In this document: one piece after another, positions 17,293-25,957 of the stretch | Layout of the letters: each line of letters starts with the position of its first letter | How positions within the stretch are numbered: position 1 is the first letter of the stretch | Assembly: GCF_000419525.1 (NCBI RefSeq) | Contig: NZ_ATTE01000001.1 | Span: 2,154,655-2,218,654 of the forward strand | Source of the DNA: Leucothrix mucor DSM 2157 | GTDB taxonomy: Bacteria; Pseudomonadota; Gammaproteobacteria; Thiotrichales; Thiotrichaceae | Reading direction: 5' to 3' | Length of the DNA stretch: 64,000 nucleotides | The notes under the pieces: generated by a model | Seen by the model: the letters and a program-made list of their open reading frames with translations, nothing else | Databases searched by the model: none | What the model was told of the DNA's origin: nothing | Made by a program: the position numbers and the translations under genes

Positions 17293-19428
17293 CTAGACGC
17301 TTTTCGGCTCAACCGCCAGAAAGCCTGTCCAGCGATACGCTTGGTTATTAAACTCAACCGTCGTTTCACTTTGTTCAGTCGCATCAGGTCTATTATTAAC
17401 CATGACAGTCAGCGCAATGCCATCACCCAAAATCTCAATCACCGAAGCATTGTCATCAAAGCCAATCACATTCACAGACTGAATTTTACCGCTGGCATCG
17501 ATACTGATTTCTTTAGACTCGTTAAAGAAGCCGTGGGTTTCTACCACATTGGCAAACAAGCTATTGCTAGCCTCTCGGCGCAGTACAAAGCCTGGCTCAC
17601 TGCGCAGGTTAAATGACGGATCATTGGCCCCTGTGCGTGTGAAAATCAGCGTGTCGTCGGAGGATGAAGCGCTTAACCAGGTGTAGAAACTCTGGCCTTG
17701 TAACCAGCTCACTTTATTGGTGTCTTGCCCTGCACCCTCGGCCACATTCCACAGATGCTGATAACCAAAATCTTCACCCAATGCATTCATGGATGCGTGC
17801 TGCTGCGAGTCAACGTTGGTATCAATAATCTGACCTTGGTATTGCAGCGCGTAGTCATATTGGTGCGTTGCTTCACTGCTAAGACGGAATAAATCCACTA
17901 ATAGCGGCTGTGCCAACTGCTCATGTTCGATCAATATTAAAGTGCGCTGCTGATCAACGCCTGGGTAGAAGTCATGGGCAAAGGCGCTCATCGCCTGCGT
18001 GTTGCCAGTGCCGATAAAGAAATGCGGAACCGCGTGCTTGCTATCCCCGATGTCACAATCTGAATTGTTCTGGCTGCTGCCATCCACCGCTACCACATTG
18101 TGCGCGATGGTTTGACGTGCGTAAGAGGCATTTTCCGCAAGATAGCGGCCACCAAACTTCGGCTCAACATTGATCCAACGACCATAGCCATATTCACGTA
18201 ACACTTCTTGATTATTGTTGAAGTACGTCAGCCCCAGCGTATCGAAATGGCCATGTCCCATGCCGTGTTGACCATATGCCATAACCAGCTGGCTAATGTC
18301 GCCCTCAGCATTTTGCATACGGATAAAACCTTGCGCGCCTTTGTCGCCATTCGGGCCTTCGTTTAGCTCAACGCTAGGCAAGCATGGCAGCTCAACCGAG
18401 TCTTGCGCTTCATAAGCTTGAGACAGCGCCACACCGCAACCACTTACCCACACTTGGTTTTGGATTTTCGCGATGCCGTAGAGGTTTTTATCTTCGGGGT
18501 AATGCTTAGCATACAAACTCACGGCAATTACCACACCCTCGTCGGTAATATCCATGCTTTGTGAGGAGTCGTTCAAGGCTGGGAACACGCCATTAGGGTA
18601 AGCCGTTGAGAGCAATGCCTGAATGGTTTTGCGAATGACTTGATCTTTAAAGTTAAAGATATCGATTTCAGGGCGCAGTCGCTGGGTGATCTCTGCCAAC
18701 ACGCATAAAGGACGGATCGCATAACGGTGGTAATACGGCCCTTCGATGTAATAGCCAGACGGCGCAAATAAGTTACTGATCTGCGCAAGGAAGCCACCAG
18801 TGACATCATCCCCCGCTAAGCCATGCAGCGCTTGATCGATATATTTTTCCTGACCGCAAGCAACACCCATTGCCGCAACGCCCGCCACAGCCCACACGCC
18901 ATGGTTATGAATCGTGTCGTATTTGTCGCTGTATTTTACGGTCGCGACTTCCAGCATCGGCTCAAACAAGCGCTCGATAATGTGCTGGCGTTGCGCTTCT
19001 GATAGGTGACTACTGATACAGCTGTAACCCAAGCCCACATACATCATCCAAACATGCTCATTCAGCATTTGGTGAAATAAACGGCCCGGAGGGTTGGTAT
19101 TTTTCTGCTCGTGAAAGCCCATCTCTAAATACTTATCGGCGTATTCCGTTAGCAAGTCGGCGGCAAACTGCGCGTACTTGTCATCGCCAGTAATTAGAAA
19201 TAAACGCCCTGCCTGATCAATGTATTTACCATTTTGAACGTGTTTATTATGCGCGTAGCCACCGGCTGGACTTTGGCCGGGTACGTCGATGCCAAGCGCC
19301 AAATAGTTGTCTGTATCGAGAATGAGTGCGTCGAGGCTTTGGCCCATCAGGCTCGGTTTGCCAAGCTCTTGTTGGATGGCAGCGATTTCTTCTGGGTTCA
19401 GTAACACAGGCTTTGTATTGGAAGGCAT
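17293..19428 (-). CDS. PL17-like (oligo)alginate lyase, heparinase II/III fold, no signal peptide
   Basis: About 711 residues. ATG 19428 is preferred over GTG 19440 because GAG stands about 8 nt before it. The N-terminal two thirds form an alpha/alpha toroid with PL17-like landmarks NPPGRLFHQMLNEHVWMMYV, IHNHGVWAVAGVAAMGVA (near residue 175; His/Asn expected in the active site) and LFAPSGYYIEGPYYHRYAI. The C-terminal third is the heparinase II/III beta-sandwich (GHGHFDTLGLTYF; YARQTIAHNVVAVDG). PL17 enzymes are usually exolytic oligoalginate lyases giving unsaturated monouronates. No signal peptide is seen, so a cytoplasmic location is likely. The same region holds an importer and a second lyase. 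Related polyuronates remain possible substrates. Confidence 0.85.
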   Translation of the reverse strand: MPSNTKPVLLNPEEIAAIQQELGKPSLMGQSLDALILDTDNYLALGIDVPGQSPAGGYAHNKHVQNGKYIDQAGRLFLITGDDKYAQFAADLLTEYADKYLEMGFHEQKNTNPPGRLFHQMLNEHVWMMYVGLGYSCISSHLSEAQRQHIIERLFEPMLEVATVKYSDKYDTIHNHGVWAVAGVAAMGVACGQEKYIDQALHGLAGDDVTGGFLAQISNLFAPSGYYIEGPYYHRYAIRPLCVLAEITQRLRPEIDIFNFKDQVIRKTIQALLSTAYPNGVFPALNDSSQSMDITDEGVVIAVSLYAKHYPEDKNLYGIAKIQNQVWVSGCGVALSQAYEAQDSVELPCLPSVELNEGPNGDKGAQGFIRMQNAEGDISQLVMAYGQHGMGHGHFDTLGLTYFNNNQEVLREYGYGRWINVEPKFGGRYLAENASYARQTIAHNVVAVDGSSQNNSDCDIGDSKHAVPHFFIGTGNTQAMSAFAHDFYPGVDQQRTLILIEHEQLAQPLLVDLFRLSSEATHQYDYALQYQGQIIDTNVDSQQHASMNALGEDFGYQHLWNVAEGAGQDTNKVSWLQGQSFYTWLSASSSDDTLIFTRTGANDPSFNLRSEPGFVLRREASNSLFANVVETHGFFNESKEISIDASGKIQSVNVIGFDDNASVIEILGDGIALTVMVNNRPDATEQSETTVEFNNQAYRWTGFLAVEPKSV

Positions 19429-19725
19429 TGATTTTCTCACTCACTAAAAATGGTAGTCATAAAAAAGGGGCAGCACCCTTTTGCGCATTATTCGCTTGAG
19501 TTGTCGACTCTTTCGATAAGCATAGCACAACTAATATCTTAGTTTAACTATCTAATATATTTCAAGGCGTTTTTAGAAGAAATCTGCTGCGGGGCTAGCT
19601 ACTGCGTTGTTTACGATTACAAAAAATACTCAAAACTATTATTAATGATAATTTCCTGAACTAATAAAACAGATGTACATTGCTCCTCATCGACAATCCT
19701 GTCCTCTTTTTTAAAGGTAGACCGT

Positions 19726-20820
19726 ATGACTGCTTCACTTTTTGAGCCGATTAAATTGGGCAATTTAACACTTAAGAATCGTATCGTGATGCCACCGATG
19801 ACGCGCTCACGAGCCACACAGCCAGGTAATAGCGCCAATGAGTTAATGGCAGAGTATTACGCGCAACGCGCCACTGCTGGGTTAATCGTGAGTGAAGGCA
19901 CGCAAATCTCAGCACTGGGCCAAGGCTATGCCTGGACGCCGGGTATCTACTCGCCTGAGCAGATTGCAGGCTGGAAAAAAGTCACCACTGCAGTACATGA
20001 GAAAGGCGGCGTGATGTTTGCGCAGCTATGGCATGTTGGCCGTGTGTCGCACCCTGATAATACGGGCGGCGTGCAGCCTATTTCATCCTCTGCCCTGAAA
20101 GCGGAAAACGTGAAAGTGTTTGTTGATAATGGCAAACAAGAGCCGGGCTTTGTGGATGTGGTAATGCCACGCGAAATGACTAAAGCGGATATCAAGGCCG
20201 TGGTCGAAGAGTATCGCCAAGCAGTACTTAACGCGATGGAAGCCGGCTTTGATGGGATCGAGTTGCATGCGGCGAATGGCTATTTGATAAATCAATTTAT
20301 CGACTCTGAAGCAAATAACCGTACCGATGAATACGGCGGCTCGACGGAAAACCGTTTACGCTTCTTGGGTGAAGTGGTTGCGGCATTGGTTGAGGCGATT
20401 GGCGCGGATCGTGTTGGGGTGCGGTTGGCTCCGCTGACTTCATTAAATGGCACAGTGGATGCGACACCAGTTGAAACTTATACCGCCGCCGCGGCATTGT
20501 TAAATACGTATAAGGTTGCCTATTTGCATATCGCCGAAGTGGATTGGGATGATGCACCGGATACACCGGTTTCATTCAAGCAGGGCCTGCGTAAGGCTTT
20601 CCAAGGCGTGCTGATATTTGCAGGTCGTTATAATGCAGAGAAAGCTGAGCAAGCATTGGCTGATGGCTTGGCGGATATGATTGGCTTTGGGCGGCCTTTT
20701 GTAGCGAATCCTGATCTGCCGAATCGGATGAAGCATGGCTATCCGCTGGCAGAGCATGTGCCTGAAACGCTGTTTGGTGGCGCAGAAAAGGGGCTGACTG
20801 ATTATCCGGTTTATGGATAG
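19726..20820 (+). CDS. Old yellow enzyme family alkene reductase (NemA-like)
   Basis: 364 residues, the usual length. FMN-binding TIM barrel with LFEPIKLGNLTLKNRIVMPPMTRSRA at the N-terminus, the substrate triad in HAANGYLINQF (His, Asn, Tyr as in OYE) and the family stretch DEYGGSTENRLRF. It reduces activated C=C bonds or nitro compounds with NAD(P)H. AAAGG lies 8 nt upstream of the ATG. It is divergent from the PL17 gene; a link to uronate metabolism is possible but not shown, since OYEs also occur alone as electrophile-detoxifying enzymes. Confidence 0.93.
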   Translation: MTASLFEPIKLGNLTLKNRIVMPPMTRSRATQPGNSANELMAEYYAQRATAGLIVSEGTQISALGQGYAWTPGIYSPEQIAGWKKVTTAVHEKGGVMFAQLWHVGRVSHPDNTGGVQPISSSALKAENVKVFVDNGKQEPGFVDVVMPREMTKADIKAVVEEYRQAVLNAMEAGFDGIELHAANGYLINQFIDSEANNRTDEYGGSTENRLRFLGEVVAALVEAIGADRVGVRLAPLTSLNGTVDATPVETYTAAAALLNTYKVAYLHIAEVDWDDAPDTPVSFKQGLRKAFQGVLIFAGRYNAEKAEQALADGLADMIGFGRPFVANPDLPNRMKHGYPLAEHVPETLFGGAEKGLTDYPVYG

Positions 20821-20869
20821 TTAGTGGCGAGCCTCTTCCACCTCATCGTAACTAAAATTAGAGCCTGCC

Positions 20870-20998
20870 TTAGTGGTGTTCAATCTCATCGAGCACCACT
20901 AAAGCACTCAAGCAAGTACGAGTTGCTATGAGTGCCAGAGGAATTTTCGCACAACATTGAATGTCATCACGTATCACAGGGCCCTTTCTGGTGCACCA
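20870..20998. promoter_or_regulatory. Candidate enhancer (activator) sites upstream of the sigma-54 promoter
   Basis: TTAGTGGTG (20870-20878) and CACCACTAA (20894-20902) form a 9-bp inverted repeat; TGGTGCACCA (20989-20998) is a perfect palindrome. Both share TGGTG/CACCA half sites that resemble NtrC sites (TGCACCA...TGGTGCA). They lie about 60-190 bp upstream of the promoter, a normal enhancer distance. The first repeat could instead be a terminator of the upstream gene. Confidence 0.35.
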
Positions 20999-21057
20999 CC
21001 GCAACCTCCTAAACAAAACAAACTTCTAACAAACTGTATTATAAACACTTAATTTTT

Positions 21058-21073
21058 TGGCACGCAGATTGCT
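21058..21073 (+). promoter_or_regulatory. Sigma-54 (RpoN) promoter of the aspartase-fusion gene
   Basis: TGGCACG-CAGA-TTGCT matches the -24/-12 consensus TGGCACG-N4-TTGCW at every position, with the required 10 bp between GG (21059-21060) and GC (21071-21072). The start codon is 44 nt downstream of the -12 element, leaving a short leader. Sigma-54 promoters need an AAA+ activator, often NtrC or a dicarboxylate sensor. Confidence 0.8.
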
Positions 21074-21116
21074 CTGATAGGGAAATACACTCCAAAACCT
21101 CCCTATCGAAAGGATA

Positions 21117-22979
21117 ATGCACCAAATGAATACGAAATCCGTCACTGAGCTGTTAAGTGAAGTTGAGCTGTTTCAAGGTATCGACGCCCCAGACCTCGCA
21201 CTCTTTGCAGAACATGCTCAATGCCAGACGCTGTTGGCCGGAGATATTCTGTTTCGTACTAATGACTTGACCGATGCGCTGTACGTCATTGCCTCGGGCA
21301 GTATTCAGCTGTTCGATGACCAAGGAGCACGGGAGCGAAGCCTCACGGTATTTTCACAATACGAATTCATTGGTGAAACCATGCTGATCGCGCCGGCGCA
21401 CCGCCAAGGCGTGTGTGCACGGTTGTTATCCGATGGTGTTTTATATCGCTTTGAGCGGGATGCATTGCATGAATTACTCAGTCAGCGCGGCGATCTGGCC
21501 TTAAAAATCTCTGCGACGATTTCGCAAATTATTATTCGCCGCATGGAGCACGCCAACAGCCGTTATAAAAACATCTCCGCGCTGTATCGAGCCAGAGGCA
21601 AGCGTATCGAACATGACTTACTGGGCGATAAAGAAGTGCCAGCAACTGCCTATTACGGTATCCAAACGCTGCGAGCTTTGGAGAATTTTAATATCAGCGG
21701 CATTAGCCTCAACTTCTACCCCGACTTTATTAAGGGGCTAGCCAAGGTCAAAAAAGCGGCGGCGATTGCCAATCATGAATTGGGGCATATTCCGGATGAG
21801 CTGATCGGAGCCATTTGCCAAGCTTGCGATGAGATCGGATTGGGCATGCTGCATAACCATTTTATCGTCGACATGCTGCAAGGCGGTGCGGGTACTTCCA
21901 CTAATATGAATGCCAATGAAGTAATTGCCAACCGGACCTTAGAAATCCTCGGGCATCGCCGTGGTGAATATCAGTATTGTCATCCTAACAATCACATCAA
22001 CCGCTCCCAATCCACCAATGACGCTTACCCGACTGCAATCAAAGTTGCGCTCATGGATGCCAATGACAAGCTACTGGCGGAAGTTCACAAGCTGATTGAC
22101 GTGATCGATGATAAGACTTTTGAGTTTGCAGATATTCTAAAAATGGGCCGCACTCAGTTGCAAGATGCCGTGCCAATGACCCTAGGCCAAAGCTTTAACG
22201 CCTACGCCACCAGTTTGCGCAATGAGGTCAAACGCCTGAAAACCTGTAGTCAATCGTTTCTAACCGTGAATATGGGTGGGACGGCAATTGGTACCGGCCT
22301 GAACGCCGACCCGCGCTACCGTGAGCGCGTGGTACAGCATCTAAGCAAAGTCACCGGTCGGGATATTGTGCTGGCCGATGATTTGATTGAAGCCACCCAC
22401 GATACCGGCTCGCTGGTGATGTATTCATCCGCACTAAAACAGCTGGCGGTAAAGCTCTCCAAAATCTGTAATGACCTGCGCCTGATGTCATCCGGCCCAC
22501 GTGCCGGACTCAATGAAATCAACCTGCCACCGATGCAGCCAGGTTCCTCCATTATGCCGGGCAAAGTGAATCCGGTGATTCCTGAAGTGGTTAACCAAAT
22601 CGCCTTTAAAGTGATTGGAAATGACCTGACCACCACACTTGGTGCCGAGGCCGGACAACTGGAACTCAATGTGATGGAACCCGTCATGGTCGAGAGTTTA
22701 TTTGAGTCAATCGAGATTCTAAAGCGCGGCATGGATACCTTGGGTAGTCGCTGTATTGCGGGTATCACCGCTAATAAAACGGTGTGCGCCGACAATGTTA
22801 AAAACTCTATTGGCTTAGTGACTGCGCTCAATCCGCACTTAGGTTATGAGGTCTGCACCGCGCTGGCAAAAGAAGCGCTAGAGCATAATCGCAGCGTGTA
22901 TGATTTGGTGCTTGAGCAGGAGTTACTCTCGAAAGAACAGCTTGATGAGGTACTCGCGCCGGAAAACATGGTGCGCTAA
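21117..22979 (+). CDS. aspA: Cyclic-nucleotide-binding domain fused to aspartate ammonia-lyase
   Basis: 620 residues. Residues about 10-145 form a CRP-like cNMP-binding domain (ILFRTNDLTDALYVIASGSI; then GETMLIAPAHRQGVCARL, retaining the Glu and Arg expected to contact cAMP but with Gln where CRP has Ser). From about 155 to the end it is a complete aspartase: YYGIQTLRALENF, GGAGTSTNMNANEVIANR, SQSTNDAYPTA and the fumarase/aspartase signature GSSIMPGKVNP at 476-486. Aspartase releases ammonia and fumarate from aspartate. An ordinary aspartase is about 470 residues, so the first 150 are an added sensor domain. ATG 21126 is an alternative start. A sigma-54 promoter precedes it and an acidic amino-acid symporter gene follows. 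Confidence 0.9.
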   Translation: MHQMNTKSVTELLSEVELFQGIDAPDLALFAEHAQCQTLLAGDILFRTNDLTDALYVIASGSIQLFDDQGARERSLTVFSQYEFIGETMLIAPAHRQGVCARLLSDGVLYRFERDALHELLSQRGDLALKISATISQIIIRRMEHANSRYKNISALYRARGKRIEHDLLGDKEVPATAYYGIQTLRALENFNISGISLNFYPDFIKGLAKVKKAAAIANHELGHIPDELIGAICQACDEIGLGMLHNHFIVDMLQGGAGTSTNMNANEVIANRTLEILGHRRGEYQYCHPNNHINRSQSTNDAYPTAIKVALMDANDKLLAEVHKLIDVIDDKTFEFADILKMGRTQLQDAVPMTLGQSFNAYATSLRNEVKRLKTCSQSFLTVNMGGTAIGTGLNADPRYRERVVQHLSKVTGRDIVLADDLIEATHDTGSLVMYSSALKQLAVKLSKICNDLRLMSSGPRAGLNEINLPPMQPGSSIMPGKVNPVIPEVVNQIAFKVIGNDLTTTLGAEAGQLELNVMEPVMVESLFESIEILKRGMDTLGSRCIAGITANKTVCADNVKNSIGLVTALNPHLGYEVCTALAKEALEHNRSVYDLVLEQELLSKEQLDEVLAPENMVR

Positions 22980-23135
22980 TACTCAACGGCAAAGCCCATG
23001 CAGCATTAGAATAAACCATGAATTCTGGCTTGAAATCAGTACTAATTTTGAAAGCGGTCAGAGAAATATGAATGTACACTGAGGCTGCACCACGCTGGAC
23101 TTTTAGTTCAGTATCGTTTCTAGTAAGGCATGCAG

Positions 23136-23154
23136 GCCCCACGGCAGGGGCTTT
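23136..23154 (+). terminator. Weak terminator-like hairpin after the aspartase gene
   Basis: GCCCC (23136-23140), 6-nt loop, GGGGC (23147-23151), then TTT. The stem is short, so read-through into the symporter gene is likely. Confidence 0.35.
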
Positions 23155-23232
23155 CTGTCTATTGTTAAGTAGTATCAAAAACCATCCGAAGTAACATGAA
23201 TGTCATGGATTTCCAAATAAAGGGAGCAGTGT

Positions 23233-24588
23233 ATGAGTGAAGCGAAGAAAATGAGTTTAACGATCAAAGTGCTATTAGGCATGGGTCTTGGAATTCTCGT
23301 GGGGTTGTTTCTTAACCTCACGGGTTTAGTTGCCAACCCATTTGTTGATGGCTATATCGTTAACGGGCTGTTCCACATTGTTGGAAAAATGTTTGTTAAC
23401 GCCCTGAAAATGCTAGTCGTACCCTTAGTCTTCTTCTCGTTGATTTGTGGTGTGTGCGGCATCGGCGATATCAGAATGCTGGGTCGAGTTGGCGGCAAAT
23501 CGTTTGCCCTCTACATGATGACCACAGCCATCGCGATTGCGACAGCGATCATCATCGCCGTGACTTTCGGTATCGGTAAGGGCATGAATGTTGATTCTGC
23601 TGCGAATTTCACGGGTAAAGAGTCACCACCACTGAGCGAAGTACTGATCAGCATTATCCCGACCAATCCGGTTAATGCCATGGCTCAGGGCGATATGCTG
23701 CCGCTGATTTTCTTCTCTATTCTGTTGGGTATCAGCATGCTGCTGGTCGGTAGAAAAGCGAAGGGATTTGTTGCGGGCGCAGAAGTGGCCAATGAAATCA
23801 TGATGAAGATGGTGACCATTGTGATGGCCGTTGCGCCGTATGCTGTGTTTGCCCTGATTGCAAAATCAATTGCGACCTTAGGTTTGGATTTACTCTACTC
23901 CTTAGCAGGCTACGTGCTGGTACTGGTCGGTGCATTGATGTTCCATTTGTTCTTCACCTTAATGGTTGTGCTCAAAGTATTCTCCGGTTTGAGCCCTTCA
24001 ATCTTCCTGAAGAAAATCCGCAATGTGCAGGTGTTTGCCTTTAGTACCGCCAGCTCCAATGCAACGATCCCCGTGACCATGCGGACCGTGACTGAGCGCT
24101 TTGGTGTGAACAACTCTGTTGCGTCATTTACCGTTCCGTTTGGTGCCACCATCAATATGGATGGTACGGCGATCATGCAAGGTGTCGCGACGGTATTTAT
24201 TGCCAACGTGTATGGCGTTGAGCTAGGTATCGCAGGCTATCTAACCGTCATCCTGATGTCAGTACTGGCTTCTATTGGAACCGCCGGTGTACCAGGTGTT
24301 GGTTTGATCATGCTGTCGATGGTATTCGCACAGGTTGGTTTGCCGATCGAAGGTATTGGTTTGATCTTGGGTGTTGATCGCCTGATGGATATGATCAGAA
24401 CTGCCGTAAACGTATCAGGTGATGCGACGGTATCGACGATTGTTGCTAAGAGTGAAGGTAAGCTGGATCTTGCAGTGTATAACGACCCGGATGCAGGCAC
24501 TTACGACAACGATGAGATCGGCGAGTTTGATGCTGAAGTGGAAGCTGAAATGGCTCAGGCTATCCAAGAGTCCAGAGAGAAAAAATAA
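23233..24588 (+). CDS. Dicarboxylate/amino acid:cation symporter (DAACS family)
   Basis: 451 residues with about eight helices and the two re-entrant loops of the GltP/DctA fold. The first loop has FSTASSNATIPVT and the transport core has PFGATINMDGTAIMQG, with the NMDGT motif at 308-312 that holds the cation and substrate; later VPGVGLIMLSMVF and GVDRLMDMIRTAVNVSGD are typical. The acidic C-terminal tail of about 40 residues (EAEMAQAIQESREKK at the end) is a normal variable region. It follows the aspartase-fusion gene, so uptake of aspartate or another acidic substrate feeding the lyase is likely. A strong terminator closes the pair. Confidence 0.92.
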   Translation: MSEAKKMSLTIKVLLGMGLGILVGLFLNLTGLVANPFVDGYIVNGLFHIVGKMFVNALKMLVVPLVFFSLICGVCGIGDIRMLGRVGGKSFALYMMTTAIAIATAIIIAVTFGIGKGMNVDSAANFTGKESPPLSEVLISIIPTNPVNAMAQGDMLPLIFFSILLGISMLLVGRKAKGFVAGAEVANEIMMKMVTIVMAVAPYAVFALIAKSIATLGLDLLYSLAGYVLVLVGALMFHLFFTLMVVLKVFSGLSPSIFLKKIRNVQVFAFSTASSNATIPVTMRTVTERFGVNNSVASFTVPFGATINMDGTAIMQGVATVFIANVYGVELGIAGYLTVILMSVLASIGTAGVPGVGLIMLSMVFAQVGLPIEGIGLILGVDRLMDMIRTAVNVSGDATVSTIVAKSEGKLDLAVYNDPDAGTYDNDEIGEFDAEVEAEMAQAIQESREKK

Positions 24589-24616
24589 GCGTTAAGCGCT
24601 TGAAGTAGAAAGAAAA

Positions 24617-24642
24617 GGCAGAGTTCATACTCTGCCTTTTTT
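24617..24642 (+). terminator. Intrinsic terminator after the symporter gene
   Basis: GGCAGAGT-TCAT-ACTCTGCC forms a perfect 8-bp stem and 4-nt loop, preceded by AAAA and followed by TTTTTT. Confidence 0.95.
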
Positions 24643-24731
24643 GTGCCCATTCATAATCCCTATCAACCCGTCATCAAACTCTTTTTTCATCCAAGCCACT
24701 ACACATTCTGCGCGCGGTCTCTAACATTTTG

Positions 24732-24760
24732 TTGACAGTTCTTTGAGAATGGGACATATT
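24732..24760 (+). promoter_or_regulatory. Candidate sigma-70 promoter of the ABC importer operon
   Basis: TTGACA (24732-24737, perfect -35), 17-nt spacer, CATATT (24755-24760, four of six -10 positions). It would give a leader of nearly 200 nt before the GTG start at 24960. The remainder of the 370-nt gap before that gene holds the upstream terminator and an AGGAGG ribosome site at 24950-24955. Confidence 0.45.
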
Positions 24761-24959
24761 AAAAAGCAGAAGATATACCGGTATACCTAACATAAAGTTC
24801 AAGGTTAACCTATCAACTAAAGCAATGCCTGAGCCGCTAACAACGGAACATGTTTTACAAGGAGGAAAGAGAATGCAACGACCCGGTTTGGCATGAATAG
24901 TCATCGCTAAATGGTACCAATATTAACTGCAGTTCTTTAAAAATCATCCAGGAGGTTTT

Positions 24960-25949
24960 GTGCTTTCCTACATCTTACGACGCTTTTTAATAGCGATACC
25001 CACCCTGATCATAATATCGATTATATCCTTCGTTATTATTCAGCTCCCGCCGGGTGATTTTGTCGATGCCTATATCTCTGAGCGATTAATGATCGACGGT
25101 TCGATCAATGATGTTGATGCGCTGAGAGCCAGTATTCAGGCTGAACTCAATATCAGTGACAGCATGACCGTCAATTACTTCAAATGGATTAGTGGCTTCC
25201 CGCAGGGTGATTTTGGCTACTCATTCCAACACCAAAAGCCAGTTCATGAATTAATCTGGAGCAAATTAGGGCTAACCTTTTTAATTACCTTCATTACTCT
25301 GATCTTCACGCTGGTCACCGCTTTTTTCACCGGTATTCTTTCTGCACTAAAGCCGTATACCCTATTTGATTATGTCGTTAGCTTCTTAGGATTTTTAGGC
25401 TTAGCCGTTCCGAATTTCTTGTTAGCGCTACTGCTGATGTACCTATCACTAAATTGGTTTGGTACCCCTTTCTCAGGTCTGTTTTCACCCGAATATATCA
25501 ACGCGCCATGGAGCGTGGATAAAGTGCTCGATGCACTCAAGCACATGTGGATTCCGGTTATCGTCGTCGGCACCGCAGGAACGGCAAGCCAGATCAGAAT
25601 TATGCGTGCCACCATGATGGATGAGCTGCACAAGCCGTATGTTGATACGGCGCTATCCAAGGGCTTACCAATGCACAGAGTAATACTCAAATACCCTGTC
25701 CGACACGCTGTTACCCCGCTCGCTTCCACAATCGGCTGGATGCTACCGGAGCTAGTATCCGGCAGTGCGATTGTTGCCATCGTGCTGAGCTTACCAACCA
25801 CCGGCCCTTATTTATTAGAAGCACTCAGGGGGCAGGATATGTATTTGGCGGGCACCTTCCTGATGATGCTGGCAGTCCTTACCATTATCGGTACCTTGCT
25901 TTCCGACATTATTCTCGCCTTGCTTGATCCACGCATTCGTCTTTCTTAG
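24960..25949 (+). CDS. ABC transporter permease, OppB/DppB type
   Basis: 329 residues starting at GTG with AGGAGG 4 nt upstream. MLSYILRRFLIAIPTLIIIS is the standard N-terminal helix of OppB/DppB permeases; the coupling-loop region (RIMRATMMDELHKPYVDTALSKGLP) contacts the ATPases. About six helices. First gene of a five-gene importer operon (permease, permease, ATPase, ATPase, binding protein). Opp-type systems carry peptides or, in a well-known branch, oligosaccharides; the neighbouring PL15 and PL17-like lyases favour uronate oligosaccharides here. Confidence 0.92.
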   Translation: MLSYILRRFLIAIPTLIIISIISFVIIQLPPGDFVDAYISERLMIDGSINDVDALRASIQAELNISDSMTVNYFKWISGFPQGDFGYSFQHQKPVHELIWSKLGLTFLITFITLIFTLVTAFFTGILSALKPYTLFDYVVSFLGFLGLAVPNFLLALLLMYLSLNWFGTPFSGLFSPEYINAPWSVDKVLDALKHMWIPVIVVGTAGTASQIRIMRATMMDELHKPYVDTALSKGLPMHRVILKYPVRHAVTPLASTIGWMLPELVSGSAIVAIVLSLPTTGPYLLEALRGQDMYLAGTFLMMLAVLTIIGTLLSDIILALLDPRIRLS

Positions 25950-25957
25950 GAGTTACT

